This document shows, piece after piece, positions 1-8,444 of a stretch of 30,758 nucleotides of DNA. Source of the DNA: CAZCCM01 sp964616165 (GTDB taxonomy: Bacteria > Bacillota > Clostridia > TANB77 > CAG-508); NCBI GenBank assembly GCA_964616165.1, contig CAZTTS010000012.1:1-30758 (forward strand), read 5' to 3'. Under the pieces are notes generated by a model. That model worked only from the letters and a program-made list of their open reading frames with translations. It made no database searches and was not told the DNA's origin. Each line of letters begins with the position of its first letter. The stretch's first letter is position 1. The translations under genes were made by a program, and so were the position numbers.

Positions 1-837
1 TATTAAAACTATACTAACCATAGTAAATAAATTTAAAATTACATGTGACACAATAATTGGCCATAAATTTTTAGTTTTCTTGTATATAAATGTATATAAC
101 CCAAATAATATTGCCAAAGATAATATTCTATAACCTACAAATACTAAATCGAATGAAAATGGGAAAAATCCATGTTGAGCAATTGTTAGTACTGCTATCA
201 TAATATAACTAGAAAATTTATCTTTTGCAGTATTTAGTATATATCCAAAAAAGAAAAGATCTTCAGCTATTATTGTTGTTAAAGGTAAAAGTATTAAAAG
301 GAAATAATCTACTATCTTATATTTAGATTGTATAAGTAAACTAGATTTTTCCATAAATGTCCCATATGCTATAAATTCAGCAATAATACTGCCTATAACA
401 AAAGAAAGCAATAATCCTAATACAATTAGAATAAATTGCCACCATTTAAACTTTCGCTCTTTATATTTGAATAAGTTTCTAAAACTAATTCTTTGCAATC
501 TCATTAAAGGGCATAGAAGAATTATAGTTAATATATTTATAATAAAGAAAACAATTGGCCATAATTTTTGATTTGTTGCAAATGAATAGTCTTTTTTTAT
601 CATCATTATAGTCAAACCAGCTGTAATAAAAAGAAGTGGCCTAAACAATAAGAACAAAAGATTCATATTAGATTTAAATACTCTTTCATTAATGTTTTCT
701 ATAGGTTTTTTAATCTCTTTTTTTATTGAAATTTTTCTTGCTTTTCTCTCTTCTTTTATTTGTAATTTTTCTTCTTTTGTAAGCACTCTTTCAACTTCTT
801 TCTTTTTTTCTTCTTTAGCTCTTGCTTGCCAGCCCAT
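1..837 (-). CDS. CPBP-like intramembrane protease homologue, partial
   Basis: I translated this frame by hand. It is open from the ATG at 837 to base 1 and runs off the window, so at least 279 residues are present and the C-terminus is missing. The N-terminal 55 residues are highly charged (Lys/Glu, probably coiled coil). Several hydrophobic segments follow. Three pieces match the order of the CPBP (Abi) family motifs: AEDLFFFGY where the family has EExxxRG, then AQHGF, then SHVILN (HxxxN). The first motif is degenerate (second Glu is Asp, Arg is Phe), so activity is uncertain. CPBP proteins are polytopic membrane proteases with roles in prenyl-protein processing or bacteriocin immunity. Start choice: AGAAAGG lies about 7 bases upstream of the ATG. 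It is transcribed divergently from pflB. Family assignment is by motif only. Confidence 0.6.
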   Translation of the reverse strand, partial: MGWQARAKEEKKKEVERVLTKEEKLQIKEERKARKISIKKEIKKPIENINERVFKSNMNLLFLLFRPLLFITAGLTIMMIKKDYSFATNQKLWPIVFFIINILTIILLCPLMRLQRISFRNLFKYKERKFKWWQFILIVLGLLLSFVIGSIIAEFIAYGTFMEKSSLLIQSKYKIVDYFLLILLPLTTIIAEDLFFFGYILNTAKDKFSSYIMIAVLTIAQHGFFPFSFDLVFVGYRILSLAILFGLYTFIYKKTKNLWPIIVSHVILNLFTMVSIVLI

Positions 838-893
838 TACTAGCCCTTTCTTCTTTTTAAAATTTAAAAATTTAATATATTAATTCTACTTTA

Positions 894-922
894 ATACTAT
901 CAATTACACTTTAAAAATTCAA
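894..922 (-). promoter_or_regulatory. putative promoter of the CPBP-like gene
   Basis: Read on the minus strand there is TTGAAT, a 17-base spacer, then TAGTAT, placed about 57 bases upstream of the ATG at 837. It is back to back with the pflB promoter. Chance matches are common in DNA this AT-rich. Confidence 0.4.
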
Positions 923-976
923 CCAAATATGAGTATTATTAAGGTTAAAAAAATATTACAATATTATATCAATAAC

Positions 977-1006
977 TTGAGTTTAGCCACTTTTTAAAAA
1001 TATAAT
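977..1006 (+). promoter_or_regulatory. putative pflB promoter
   Basis: TTGAGT (977-982), an 18-base spacer and a perfect TATAAT (1001-1006). Transcription would start near 1013, only a few bases before the upstream in-frame ATG at 1021, which supports ATG 1042 as the real pflB start. Confidence 0.55.
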
Positions 1007-1041
1007 GATAAAATATTATTATGTACAAAGGAGAAAATATT

Positions 1042-3273
1042 ATGAGATTTTCAGAGTGGAATAATTTTAACTCAGGTGAATGGGAAAATGCCATTAATGT
1101 AAGAGATTTTATTCAAAAAAATTATACAGAATATAGGGAAGGTTCAGACTTCCTTGCAGGACCTACAGAAAGAACCACTAAAATGTGGGAAAAGGTCTTA
1201 GAACTATATAAAAAAGAAAAAGAAAATGGAGGAATTTTATCAGTTTCTCTTGTTCCTTCTTCTATTACAGCACATGATGTAGGATATATAGATAGAGATA
1301 ATGAACTAATATTTGGTTTACAAACAGAAGAACCACTGAGAAGAGCAATAATGCCAAAAGGTGGAATAAGAATTGTAGAACAATCTACTGGTGCATATAA
1401 TATTGAAACACCTCCTGAAATTAGTAAAATTTTTAATGAGTATACAAAAACTCATAATCAAGGAGTATTTGATGTTTATACGCCTCAAATTAGAAAATTA
1501 AGAAGGTCTATGTTAATAACAGGTCTTCCTGATGGATATGGAAGAGGAAGAATAATCGGAGACTATAGAAGAGTTGCACTTTATGGTGTTAATGTTCTAA
1601 TAGAAGAAAAAGAAAAAGAATATGCTAATACTGAAGAACCTTTTGATGATTATACTATAAATTTAAGAGAAGAATTAAGAGATCAAATTGCTTCATTACA
1701 TGAACTAAAAATAATGGCAGAAAAATATGGTTATGATATCTCTCGTCCTGCTTCTAATTCTAGAGAAGTTATTCAATGGACATATTTTGCATATTTAGGT
1801 GCAATCAAAGAACAAAATGGTGCAGCCATGAGTATTGGAAGAGTATCAACTTTCTTTGACATCTATTTTGAAAGAGATTTAAAAGCTGGATATATAAATG
1901 AAGAACAAATTCAAGAATTAATTGATGATTTTGTTATTAAATTAAGATTAGTAAGATTTTTAAGAACTCCAGAATATGATTCACTTTTTAGTGGTGATCC
2001 TGTGTGGGTTACTGAAGCTATTGCTGGTATGGGTAATGATGGACGCTCATTAGTTACTAAATCATCATATAGAATTTTACATACATTAAATAATCTAGGT
2101 TCAGCTCCAGAACCAAATTTAACTGTTCTATGGAGCAAAAAACTTCCTGAAGCATTTAAAAAGTTCTGTACAGAAATATCAATTAATACTTCATCTATTC
2201 AATATGAAAATGATGATATTATGAGGCCAATGTGGAATGATGATTATGGTATTGCTTGTTGTGTTTCAGCAATGGAAGTTGGTAAACAAATGCAATTTTT
2301 TGGTGCTAGATGTAATTTGGGAAAAGCTTTACTATATGCTATAAATGGTGGTAGAGATGAAATTACTAAAGAACAAGTCTTGCCTCCATCTGAAAGTATT
2401 ACTTCTGAATATTTAGAATACAAAGAAGTTAAAGATAAACTTGATAAAACTTTAGACTTAGTAGCTAAAGAATATATTAATTCATTAAATATAATTCACT
2501 ATATGCACGATAAATATGCTTATGAAAAAATAGAAATGGCTCTACATGATAGAGATATTTTAAGAACAATGGCTTGTGGAATAGCAGGTCTTTCTATTGT
2601 TGCTGATTCATTGTCTGCTATAAAATATGCTAAAGTAAAACCAATTCGTGATGAAAATGGAATAGCAATAGACTTTGAAATTGAAGGAGATTATCCAAAA
2701 TTTGGTAATGATGATAATAAAGTTGATTCTATTGCAGTAAATATAGTTAAAACATTTATTAAAAAATTAGAAAAAAATAAAACATATAGAGATTCAAAAC
2801 ATACTTTATCAATACTTACTATTACATCAAATGTTGTTTATGGTAAAAATACTGGAGCAACTCCTGATGGAAGAGAAGCAGGCTTTCCTTTTGGACCAGG
2901 AGCAAATCCATTACATGGTAGAGACACTCATGGACCTTTAGCAGTGCTTAATTCTATAGCAAAACTACCTTATGAACTTGCTAAAGATGGTATCTCATAT
3001 ACCTTTGCAATAACACCTTCTGCCTTAGGTAAAACTCTGAGTCAAAAAGTAAATAATCTAAAAAATCTATTAGATGTATACTTCTCTAAAGGTGGTCATC
3101 ATATTAATGTTAATGTATTTAATAAAGAGCTATTGCTTGATGCAATGGAACATCCTGAACAATATCCACAACTTACAATTCGAGTTTCAGGTTATGCAGT
3201 TAACTTTGTTAAATTAACTAGAGAGCAACAATTAGATGTTGTAAATAGAACAATTCACGAAAGATTAAAATAG
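1042..3273 (+). CDS. pflB: Pyruvate formate-lyase (formate C-acetyltransferase)
   Basis: Glycyl-radical enzyme that converts pyruvate and CoA to acetyl-CoA and formate in anaerobic fermentation; cytosolic. The tandem active-site cysteines are in IACCVSAMEVGKQ (Cys406-Cys407). The glycyl-radical Gly717 is in the C-terminal RVSGYAVNFVKL motif. Both match the canonical family signatures, and 743 residues is close to the usual length of about 750-760. Start choice: AAAGGAG at 1026-1032 lies 8 bases before ATG 1042. The in-frame ATG at 1021 precedes that RBS and would add seven residues, so it is rejected. The stop codon is TAG, and that TAG overlaps the RBS of pflA, so the two genes form an operon. 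Oxygen-sensitive chemistry implies an anaerobic or facultative lifestyle. Confidence 0.97.
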   Translation: MRFSEWNNFNSGEWENAINVRDFIQKNYTEYREGSDFLAGPTERTTKMWEKVLELYKKEKENGGILSVSLVPSSITAHDVGYIDRDNELIFGLQTEEPLRRAIMPKGGIRIVEQSTGAYNIETPPEISKIFNEYTKTHNQGVFDVYTPQIRKLRRSMLITGLPDGYGRGRIIGDYRRVALYGVNVLIEEKEKEYANTEEPFDDYTINLREELRDQIASLHELKIMAEKYGYDISRPASNSREVIQWTYFAYLGAIKEQNGAAMSIGRVSTFFDIYFERDLKAGYINEEQIQELIDDFVIKLRLVRFLRTPEYDSLFSGDPVWVTEAIAGMGNDGRSLVTKSSYRILHTLNNLGSAPEPNLTVLWSKKLPEAFKKFCTEISINTSSIQYENDDIMRPMWNDDYGIACCVSAMEVGKQMQFFGARCNLGKALLYAINGGRDEITKEQVLPPSESITSEYLEYKEVKDKLDKTLDLVAKEYINSLNIIHYMHDKYAYEKIEMALHDRDILRTMACGIAGLSIVADSLSAIKYAKVKPIRDENGIAIDFEIEGDYPKFGNDDNKVDSIAVNIVKTFIKKLEKNKTYRDSKHTLSILTITSNVVYGKNTGATPDGREAGFPFGPGANPLHGRDTHGPLAVLNSIAKLPYELAKDGISYTFAITPSALGKTLSQKVNNLKNLLDVYFSKGGHHINVNVFNKELLLDAMEHPEQYPQLTIRVSGYAVNFVKLTREQQLDVVNRTIHERLK

Positions 3274-3281
3274 GAGAAAAT

Positions 3282-4004
3282 ATGATAAAGGGATATATTC
3301 ATTCATATGAATCTTTTGGTACTGTTGATGGACCAGGTATTAGATTTGTAGTTTTTATGCAAGGCTGTAATTTAAGATGTAGATATTGTCATAATAGAGA
3401 TACTTGGGAATTTAATACAGGAATGCAAATTACTCCTAAAGAATTATTAAATAAAATTCTTAACTTTAAAGAATACATGGATATATCAAATGGTGGTGTA
3501 ACTTTTTCTGGTGGTGATTCACTTTGCCAACCTAAATTTTTAATAGAGATATTAAAATTATTAAAAGAAAATAATATTCACACAGCAATTGATACATCTG
3601 GAATGTTTAATTTAAATAAAGATGTAAAAGAAATAATAGATTTAGCTGATTTATTTTTAGTTGACATTAAACATATAGATGATGAAAAATGTAAAGATCT
3701 ATGTGGTCATTCAAATAAGCTAGAATTAGAATTTATAAAATACCTTGATAGTATTAATAAGCCTTTCTGGATTAGACAAGTATTAATCCCAGGATACACA
3801 GATGATGAAAATGACCTATTAAAACTAAAGACTTTCCTAGATACTTTAAACAAAAAGAATTTACAAAAAATAGAATTGCTTCCATATGAAACTTTTGGTA
3901 AATTTAAATGGGAAATTTTAAATATTCCTTATACTTTTGACCATGTAATAGAACCATCTGAGGAAGAAATAAAAAGAGTTAAAGATATATTAAAAATATC
4001 TTAA
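3282..4004 (+). CDS. pflA: Pyruvate formate-lyase activating enzyme (radical SAM)
   Basis: Activates PflB by abstracting a hydrogen from the C-terminal glycine, using a 4Fe-4S cluster and S-adenosylmethionine. The radical-SAM motif is CNLRCRYC (Cys29, Cys33, Cys36), after the typical N-terminal stretch SFGTVDGPGIRFVVF. The SAM-binding GGE-type motif reads FSGGDSL (residues 75-81), with Asp where Glu is usual. Length (240 residues) fits the 4Fe-4S-only PflA class; there is no extra ferredoxin insert. It lies 8 bases after pflB, with its RBS (AGGAG) overlapping the pflB stop codon, indicating translational coupling. A hairpin terminator follows at 4049. Confidence 0.97.
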   Translation: MIKGYIHSYESFGTVDGPGIRFVVFMQGCNLRCRYCHNRDTWEFNTGMQITPKELLNKILNFKEYMDISNGGVTFSGGDSLCQPKFLIEILKLLKENNIHTAIDTSGMFNLNKDVKEIIDLADLFLVDIKHIDDEKCKDLCGHSNKLELEFIKYLDSINKPFWIRQVLIPGYTDDENDLLKLKTFLDTLNKKNLQKIELLPYETFGKFKWEILNIPYTFDHVIEPSEEEIKRVKDILKIS

Positions 4005-4048
4005 AAGCAAGAAAAATAACAACAAGATCAATATAACCGAATAATAAA

Positions 4049-4080
4049 AAAAGACTATCTTTAAATAGTCTTTTATTTTT
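4049..4080. terminator. Bidirectional intrinsic terminator between pflA and trpS
   Basis: A 10-bp stem, AAAAGACTAT (4049-4058) and ATAGTCTTTT (4065-4074), encloses a six-base loop. It is followed by T residues on the plus strand and by a T tract (A-run complement) on the minus strand, so it can end both the pfl operon and the convergent trpS transcript. Confidence 0.8.
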
Positions 4081-4158
4081 AGTTTCATTTTCTTTATCTG
4101 TTTTGCTTTTTTTATTTATAATTAAGCATTCAAATTTTCATTTTATTAATAAAGCTTC

Positions 4159-5202
4159 TTATTCAAAATACTCTAATCCAATTGCATTTTTAACTCTTTT
4201 TAAGGTTTCTTTAGCTACTTCTCTTGCTTTAACTGAACCTTCTTCTAATATCTTATAGACTCCATCTAAATCTTTGGCATATTCTGCTCTTCTTTTTCTA
4301 ATTGGTTCTAATTCTTCTTCTAAAATATCAATTAAGAATCTTTTTATCCTTACATCTCCAATTCCACCTTTTTGATAAGCAGATTTAAGTTCTTGTAAAT
4401 TATTAAATTCAGGATAATACTTAGTAAAGCTATCTTCTTTTATAAAAGTATCTAAATAAGTAAAAACTACATTTCCTTCTATCTTACCAGGATCTTCAAT
4501 TTTTACATGGTCTTTATCTGTATACATTTGCATAACTTTATTTTTAACTTCTTCTTTACTATCAGATAAGTAAATACAATTATCTAGTGATTTACTCATT
4601 TTTGCACTACCATCTAAACCTATTAATCTTCTCTCATTTTCACTCTTAGGTAAAAGTACTTCTGGTTCAACTAAAGTTTTTCCATAGATATTATTAAAAG
4701 ATCTTACCACTTCTCTTGTTTGTTCAACTAAAGGTAGCTGGTCTTCTCCAACAGGTACCAAATTAGCATTAAATGCAGTAATATCAGCTGCTTGACTTAC
4801 AGGATAAACTAAAAAGCCAGTTGGAATTGAGTCTTTAAATCCTCTTTCAATTATTTCTGTTTTAATAGTTGGATTTCTTTCTAATCTATTAACAGTAACT
4901 AAATTCAAATAATATGTTGTAAGTTCAGTTAATTCTGGTATTTGACTTTGAATAAAAATTGTAGATTTATTAGGATCTAATCCTACTGATAAATAATCAA
5001 GTGCAACTTCAATAATGCTTTCCCTGATCTTTTTAGGATTTTTAAAATTATCAGTTAAAGCTTGCACATCGGCAATCATAATATATACCTTATGATTATC
5101 AGTATTTTGTAATTTAATTCTTTGTTTTAGTGAGCCAACATAATGCCCTAAATGAAGTTTGCCTGTTGGTCTATCACCTGTTAATATTACTTTTGTATCC
5201 AT
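4159..5202 (-). CDS. trpS: Tryptophan--tRNA ligase
   Basis: Class I aminoacyl-tRNA synthetase charging tRNA-Trp; cytosolic. The HIGH-type signature is in PTGKLHLGHYVG (residues 12-23), and the KMSKS loop is AKMSKSLDN (residues 200-208). The middle region carries the typical GFLVYPVSQAADI and VPVGEDQ blocks of the family. At 347 residues it is full length. Start: AGAGG lies 5 bases upstream of the ATG at 5202. It is separated from the upstream surface-protein gene by a terminator at 5309-5341, so it must have its own promoter in the AT-only stretch 5210-5305, where no single promoter can be singled out. The leader is too short for a T-box. Confidence 0.97.
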   Translation of the reverse strand: MDTKVILTGDRPTGKLHLGHYVGSLKQRIKLQNTDNHKVYIMIADVQALTDNFKNPKKIRESIIEVALDYLSVGLDPNKSTIFIQSQIPELTELTTYYLNLVTVNRLERNPTIKTEIIERGFKDSIPTGFLVYPVSQAADITAFNANLVPVGEDQLPLVEQTREVVRSFNNIYGKTLVEPEVLLPKSENERRLIGLDGSAKMSKSLDNCIYLSDSKEEVKNKVMQMYTDKDHVKIEDPGKIEGNVVFTYLDTFIKEDSFTKYYPEFNNLQELKSAYQKGGIGDVRIKRFLIDILEEELEPIRKRRAEYAKDLDGVYKILEEGSVKAREVAKETLKRVKNAIGLEYFE

Positions 5203-5308
5203 TTCTACCTCTATCTTTTGGTTTAAATATTTAATTTAATAATATATTTTACTATATATTTTTTTGCTATACATATATTTTACCATATATATAATTTTTT
5301 TACCATAA

Positions 5309-5341
5309 AAAGGCATGCCAGCCTAATGCCAACATGCCTTT
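5309..5341 (-). terminator. Intrinsic terminator after the 5394-6389 gene
   Basis: On the minus strand AAAGGCATG pairs with CATGCCTTT across a 15-base loop and runs straight into five T residues. It sits about 50 bases after the stop of the upstream surface-protein gene and separates it from trpS. Confidence 0.75.
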
Positions 5342-5393
5342 ATATTCATGTATTAAGTTATTTTAAAATCATATTTAATTAATTATGTGCTAC

Positions 5394-6389
5394 TTATGGT
5401 CCAACTGGATCTGGATAGCCAAGTATTGTAAATTGTATATTATATCCTATGTCTGTACCAGATGCATTATTCTCACAATCAACATCCTCACCTTCAACCC
5501 ACATGTACACTCTTATTTTTGTAATTCCTTCTTCAAGAGTTGCAAATTCTTCGTCAACAGTCATAGTTTTAGGTGTAGATAATGTTGGTGTTACAGTTGC
5601 AAAATATGATGTTGCCGCTGCTGTAGCTGTAATTGGAATTCCTGTTGTAAAAGGTGCTCTTATACCAACATACTCTAATGGATCTTCATTTGCTAATCCT
5701 AATCCTGTTATTCCATATACTGATGCTGCATTTTGAACTCCTGCTGATGTATGAACATCACTATTTGGTTCCCACAAGAATAAATCACTAGTAGTTCCTG
5801 CATTTAATGCTTGAGCTGCTGAAGGAGCTGAACCTATTTCTTCATGACCTTGTGTTAAAAATGCCACTCTAGCTGCATTTTCTAATCCTTTTGAAGCTGC
5901 AACTGCTACAACTGAAGAACTTGTTGTTAATCCAACTATTGTATCGGTATTAACTTGTAAGAATATATCAAAAGCAATATATCTACCAGCAGTTCCTCTC
6001 GTATCAACTTCTTTTGTAGCTGTTATTTCAAATTCACCAGATGTTTCATTTGCATCAACTACACCATAGTAAATGTCTAATCTTCCTGAAGTAACTAATC
6101 CTGCTGAAGATACTGGCTCCATTGTAGTTGGAATTTGGTTAGTATGTGTAGGGTAAGCTGCTGCTACAGTTGCATCAACTAAATCTGTAGTTGTTATAAC
6201 TGACTTCCAATTTGCTGCATCAACAGATATTTGTAGACCAGTTGTTGTTTGAACATTAACATTCAATTGATTAATTGTTACAGTCTGGTTCGCTGTAAAC
6301 CACGCATAAGAAGACGCTACTAACATTATAAGTGTAATTAATAATACTAACAATAATGATTTTAAGTTAGTTTTTCTCTCTCTTTTCAT
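5394..6389 (-). CDS. SipW-type exported surface protein, DxDC family
   Basis: Predicted exported protein of 331 residues. The basic N-terminus (MKRERKTNLK) and hydrophobic segment 11-25 are followed by ASSYAWFTANQTVTINQLNV. This matches the pattern of SipW-cognate signal peptides, in which an A-Y/W-F motif follows the hydrophobic core. The mature part is rich in Ala, Thr, Val and Ser, as in extracellular beta-rich proteins. Near the C-terminus is VYMWVEGEDVDCENN (Trp297; DVDC at 302-305). The same W-x-x-G-x-D-x-D-C arrangement occurs in the neighbour at 6590-7453, so the two are paralogous in that domain. RBS AAAGGA precedes ATG 6389, with its own promoter upstream and terminator downstream. 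The cleaving peptidase is not proven; candidates lie 3-15 kb upstream. No LPXTG anchor is visible. Confidence 0.72.
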   Translation of the reverse strand: MKRERKTNLKSLLLVLLITLIMLVASSYAWFTANQTVTINQLNVNVQTTTGLQISVDAANWKSVITTTDLVDATVAAAYPTHTNQIPTTMEPVSSAGLVTSGRLDIYYGVVDANETSGEFEITATKEVDTRGTAGRYIAFDIFLQVNTDTIVGLTTSSSVVAVAASKGLENAARVAFLTQGHEEIGSAPSAAQALNAGTTSDLFLWEPNSDVHTSAGVQNAASVYGITGLGLANEDPLEYVGIRAPFTTGIPITATAAATSYFATVTPTLSTPKTMTVDEEFATLEEGITKIRVYMWVEGEDVDCENNASGTDIGYNIQFTILGYPDPVGP

Positions 6390-6429
6390 AATTTTCCTTT
6401 CGTACTTTTATATTTTTTATTGTATTTAA

Positions 6430-6458
6430 AATATAGCAAACTGAGCTTATATTTACAA
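6430..6458 (-). promoter_or_regulatory. putative promoter of the 5394-6389 gene
   Basis: On the minus strand: TTGTAA (6453-6458), a 17-base spacer, TATATT (6430-6435), about 40 bases before ATG 6389. This suggests the gene can be transcribed apart from the 6590-7453 gene upstream. Confidence 0.5.
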
Positions 6459-6562
6459 ATGTTTATGTGTTTTTTTAATTAAAAGTTATAAATTTGTATT
6501 GAAGTTGTAATATGTTTGTAATATAATATTATGCCTATTTTAAACATTTAAAACATAGTAAA

Positions 6563-6584
6563 TGTTAAATCCCTTGATTTAACA
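6563..6584 (-). terminator. Hairpin after the 6590-7453 gene (weak terminator)
   Basis: A 9-bp stem (TGTTAAATC with GATTTAACA) and a 4-base loop begins six bases after the stop codon on the minus strand. The following T tract is only three bases, so it may be leaky or act as an RNA-stabilising 3' end. Confidence 0.45.
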
Positions 6585-6589
6585 GTCTT

Positions 6590-7453
6590 TTATTCCTCTT
6601 CCTTCTTTTCATCAATTGCTTTTTGATTTATATCTATTCCTTGATTGCCTTTGTAAACCCATTCAGGTTCTACTGCTGCCTTTCCATCTTCAATTTGTTC
6701 TTCAGTAATCTCCATATGCATTTTCATTTCTCCACCAATTAAAGCGTCTACACAATCAGGATCAGGTCCATGTATCCATATAACTAATGTAATCCTATCA
6801 ATTTCATCTTTCTTAAAATCTTTTCTTGGCTCAACTAAAACCATATCATCAGAATAAAATGCTTTTGTTCCTGGTTCTGGTAATCCATTAGATGCTAATT
6901 TTGCATAAGTAGTTTCATTTCCATTTAAGTAAACTTTTACTCTTATTGCTCTATCCACATCCCTTATAACATCATCTATAAATATAGCATACCAATAATT
7001 CACTGTATCTATACCTCTATTTGCTACATAAAATGTATATGCTATATAATTTTGCCCATTATGAGTTCCTTCTCCTTGCTTGTCTATATCTCTTGGTATC
7101 CAAGGTTCATCAATATTATCCATAAAGTTTAATTTATCTACCTTCAACACTCTTCTACTCTCTTGGTCGCTCATTCTTTCAAATATAATTACTCCTGATT
7201 TTTTAGCAAAATTTTGATCTAATGATATTGTAAAAGCTCCTTGTAGAAATAATATTCTTAAAATTACATACATTATTATTAAAAATAATAAAATAATTAA
7301 AAACCCCAACTTTAAAGATCTTTCTCTTTTTTTGCTTCTTATCCTTTTTTCAGTTTCAGATTTTATTCTATCTTTTTCAGCCTTAATTTCTATATCAGTC
7401 ATATGAGAAATATTTAATTTTTCTTTTTTATTTTTCTTTTCCTTTTTTGCCAT
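6590..7453 (-). CDS. Membrane-anchored or exported surface protein, DxDC family
   Basis: 287 residues. A long basic, lysine-rich cytosolic N-terminus (1-48) leads into one hydrophobic segment (49-68), then an extracytoplasmic domain. The domain ends with LVIWIHGPDPDCVD (Trp226; DPDC 231-234), the same W-x-x-G-x-D-x-D-C motif as in the 5394-6389 product, so the two belong together. The export segment is less like a SipW-type signal than in the other proteins here (no clear AYF or AWF after the core), so it may stay as a membrane-anchored subunit. The C-terminus is charged and acidic. RBS: GAGG about 10 bases before ATG 7453. It diverges from the 7729-8337 gene across a 275-base AT-rich intergenic region. 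Molecular function unknown. Confidence 0.65.
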   Translation of the reverse strand: MAKKEKKNKKEKLNISHMTDIEIKAEKDRIKSETEKRIRSKKRERSLKLGFLIILLFLIIMYVILRILFLQGAFTISLDQNFAKKSGVIIFERMSDQESRRVLKVDKLNFMDNIDEPWIPRDIDKQGEGTHNGQNYIAYTFYVANRGIDTVNYWYAIFIDDVIRDVDRAIRVKVYLNGNETTYAKLASNGLPEPGTKAFYSDDMVLVEPRKDFKKDEIDRITLVIWIHGPDPDCVDALIGGEMKMHMEITEEQIEDGKAAVEPEWVYKGNQGIDINQKAIDEKKEEE

Positions 7454-7626
7454 ATTAAAATTTCCTCAATTAAAAACTCTTTTAGTTTTTATCTATATTT
7501 GTTCCTTTTTTTAGTCTATATTTCAATTTTAATTATATATAATTGTTCAAGCATTGTTGAGAGATAAATTCAAAAGTATATACCATTAATATATAAAGTT
7601 AATAATTGTTTAATTAATGTTACATT

Positions 7627-7639
7627 TTGTTAATAACAA
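7627..7639. promoter_or_regulatory. Small inverted repeat in divergent intergenic region
   Basis: TTGTTA and TAACAA separated by one base, a perfect 6-1-6 inverted repeat, lies between the divergent genes starting at 7453 and 7729. It could be an operator, but AT-rich DNA makes such palindromes often. The rest of 7454-7728 shows only AT-rich promoter-like sequence. Confidence 0.2.
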
Positions 7640-7728
7640 CGGCTTTTTGTATACTAAATAATATTAAAGTGCTAATATATACATAAATTAGAAAATGATT
7701 TAAAAATAATTAAAATATAGGTGTAGGA

Positions 7729-8337
7729 ATGAAATTTAAAATTAATCTTAAACATATAATATTAATACTAGCAATTATTCTATTAAGTGTTTCTGCATAT
7801 GTAATTAGTCAAACCTATTCGAAATACCTTTCTACAGCTGAAGGACAAAGCTCTGCAGATATTGCTAAATGGCACATTCTAGTAAACAACACTCATATTA
7901 CTAGTGGTACAGATCTTTCAAATACCATTGAACCTGTTTTCCCTGGTAACGATCATATCAATGAAGGAATTATTGCTCCAACTGCTGAAGGATATTTTGA
8001 TCTTTATTTAAAATTTGAAGAAGTAGATGTTTCTTTTAAATATAATATTAGCTTAGATATAAATGAAGAGAGTGCCGTAACAGATTTAATAATAACAGGA
8101 TACTCTTTTGATGAAGGTGATAATATCATATCTTTCACTGATGGTGATACTTCAATAACAGAAACTATTGCTCTTTCATCTACATTAGAAGATAGAAGCA
8201 TTAGAGTTTATATAGAATGGGATGATAATCCTTTAACTGAAACAATGGATAATGAATCTGATACTATTGCAACAACCGATGAAGACTACTTTGCATTAGT
8301 TGATGTTATAGTTGACTTTACTCAAATAACAGAATAA
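7729..8337 (+). CDS. TasA/camelysin-like SipW-dependent exported protein
   Basis: 202 residues. The hydrophobic segment 9-27 is followed by ISQTYSKYLSTAEGQ and then AKWHILVNNT (Trp48). A closely matching block occurs in the 16576-17190 product (ISQTYS ... GKWDILVNNT), which also shares the later EDVDVSF-type block (here EEVDVSF). The C-terminal part has a Trp followed by an acidic run and Asp-Thr, a pattern also found in the 8635 and 16576 products. This is the architecture of TasA/camelysin-type fibre or matrix proteins, which are cleaved by SipW-type signal peptidases. RBS: AGGTG 5 bases before ATG 7729. It is one of only two plus-strand genes in the locus. Its stop codon is the first codon of a 21-bp tandem repeat. 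Confidence 0.72.
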   Translation: MKFKINLKHIILILAIILLSVSAYVISQTYSKYLSTAEGQSSADIAKWHILVNNTHITSGTDLSNTIEPVFPGNDHINEGIIAPTAEGYFDLYLKFEEVDVSFKYNISLDINEESAVTDLIITGYSFDEGDNIISFTDGDTSITETIALSSTLEDRSIRVYIEWDDNPLTETMDNESDTIATTDEDYFALVDVIVDFTQITE

Positions 8338-8418
8338 CAATATGTAAAATATAAATAACAATTTGTAAAAGATAAATAACGATATATAAAATATAAATAA
8401 CAATTTGTAAAATATAAA
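8335..8418 (+). repeat. Four 21-bp tandem repeats starting at the stop codon
   Basis: Units at 8335-8355, 8356-8376, 8377-8397 and 8398-8418, consensus TAACAATTTGTAAAATATAAA with one to a few substitutions each. The first TAA is the stop codon of the upstream gene. The 21-bp period keeps every later unit in the same frame, each again starting with TAA. Confidence 0.85.
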
Positions 8419-8442
8419 AAAATAGAGATATCTCTATTTTTT
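8417..8442. terminator. Bidirectional terminator (26-bp palindrome)
   Basis: A perfect palindrome centred at 8429/8430, with the core AATAGAGATATCTCTATT and A/T runs on both sides. It lies between the convergent genes ending at 8337 (plus) and 8635 (minus) and can serve both. The rest of the 297-base gap holds tandem repeats, a TTTATCTATTCT simple repeat and an assembly gap. Confidence 0.75.
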
Positions 8443-8444
8443 AT

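Noticed and set aside
692..883. Small plus-strand frame opposite the CPBP-like gene
   Set aside because: It is the antisense of the Lys/Glu-rich N-terminus of that gene, has Phe/Ser-rich composition and no RBS. The same applies to the other opposite-strand frames throughout the locus.
1021..1041. Upstream ATG of pflB
   Set aside because: It precedes the AAAGGAG RBS and would lie at the extreme 5' end of the predicted transcript.
5203..5308. T-box riboswitch upstream of trpS
   Set aside because: The leader between the preceding terminator and the start codon is only about 100 bases of almost pure A/T, with no T-box sequence or antiterminator.
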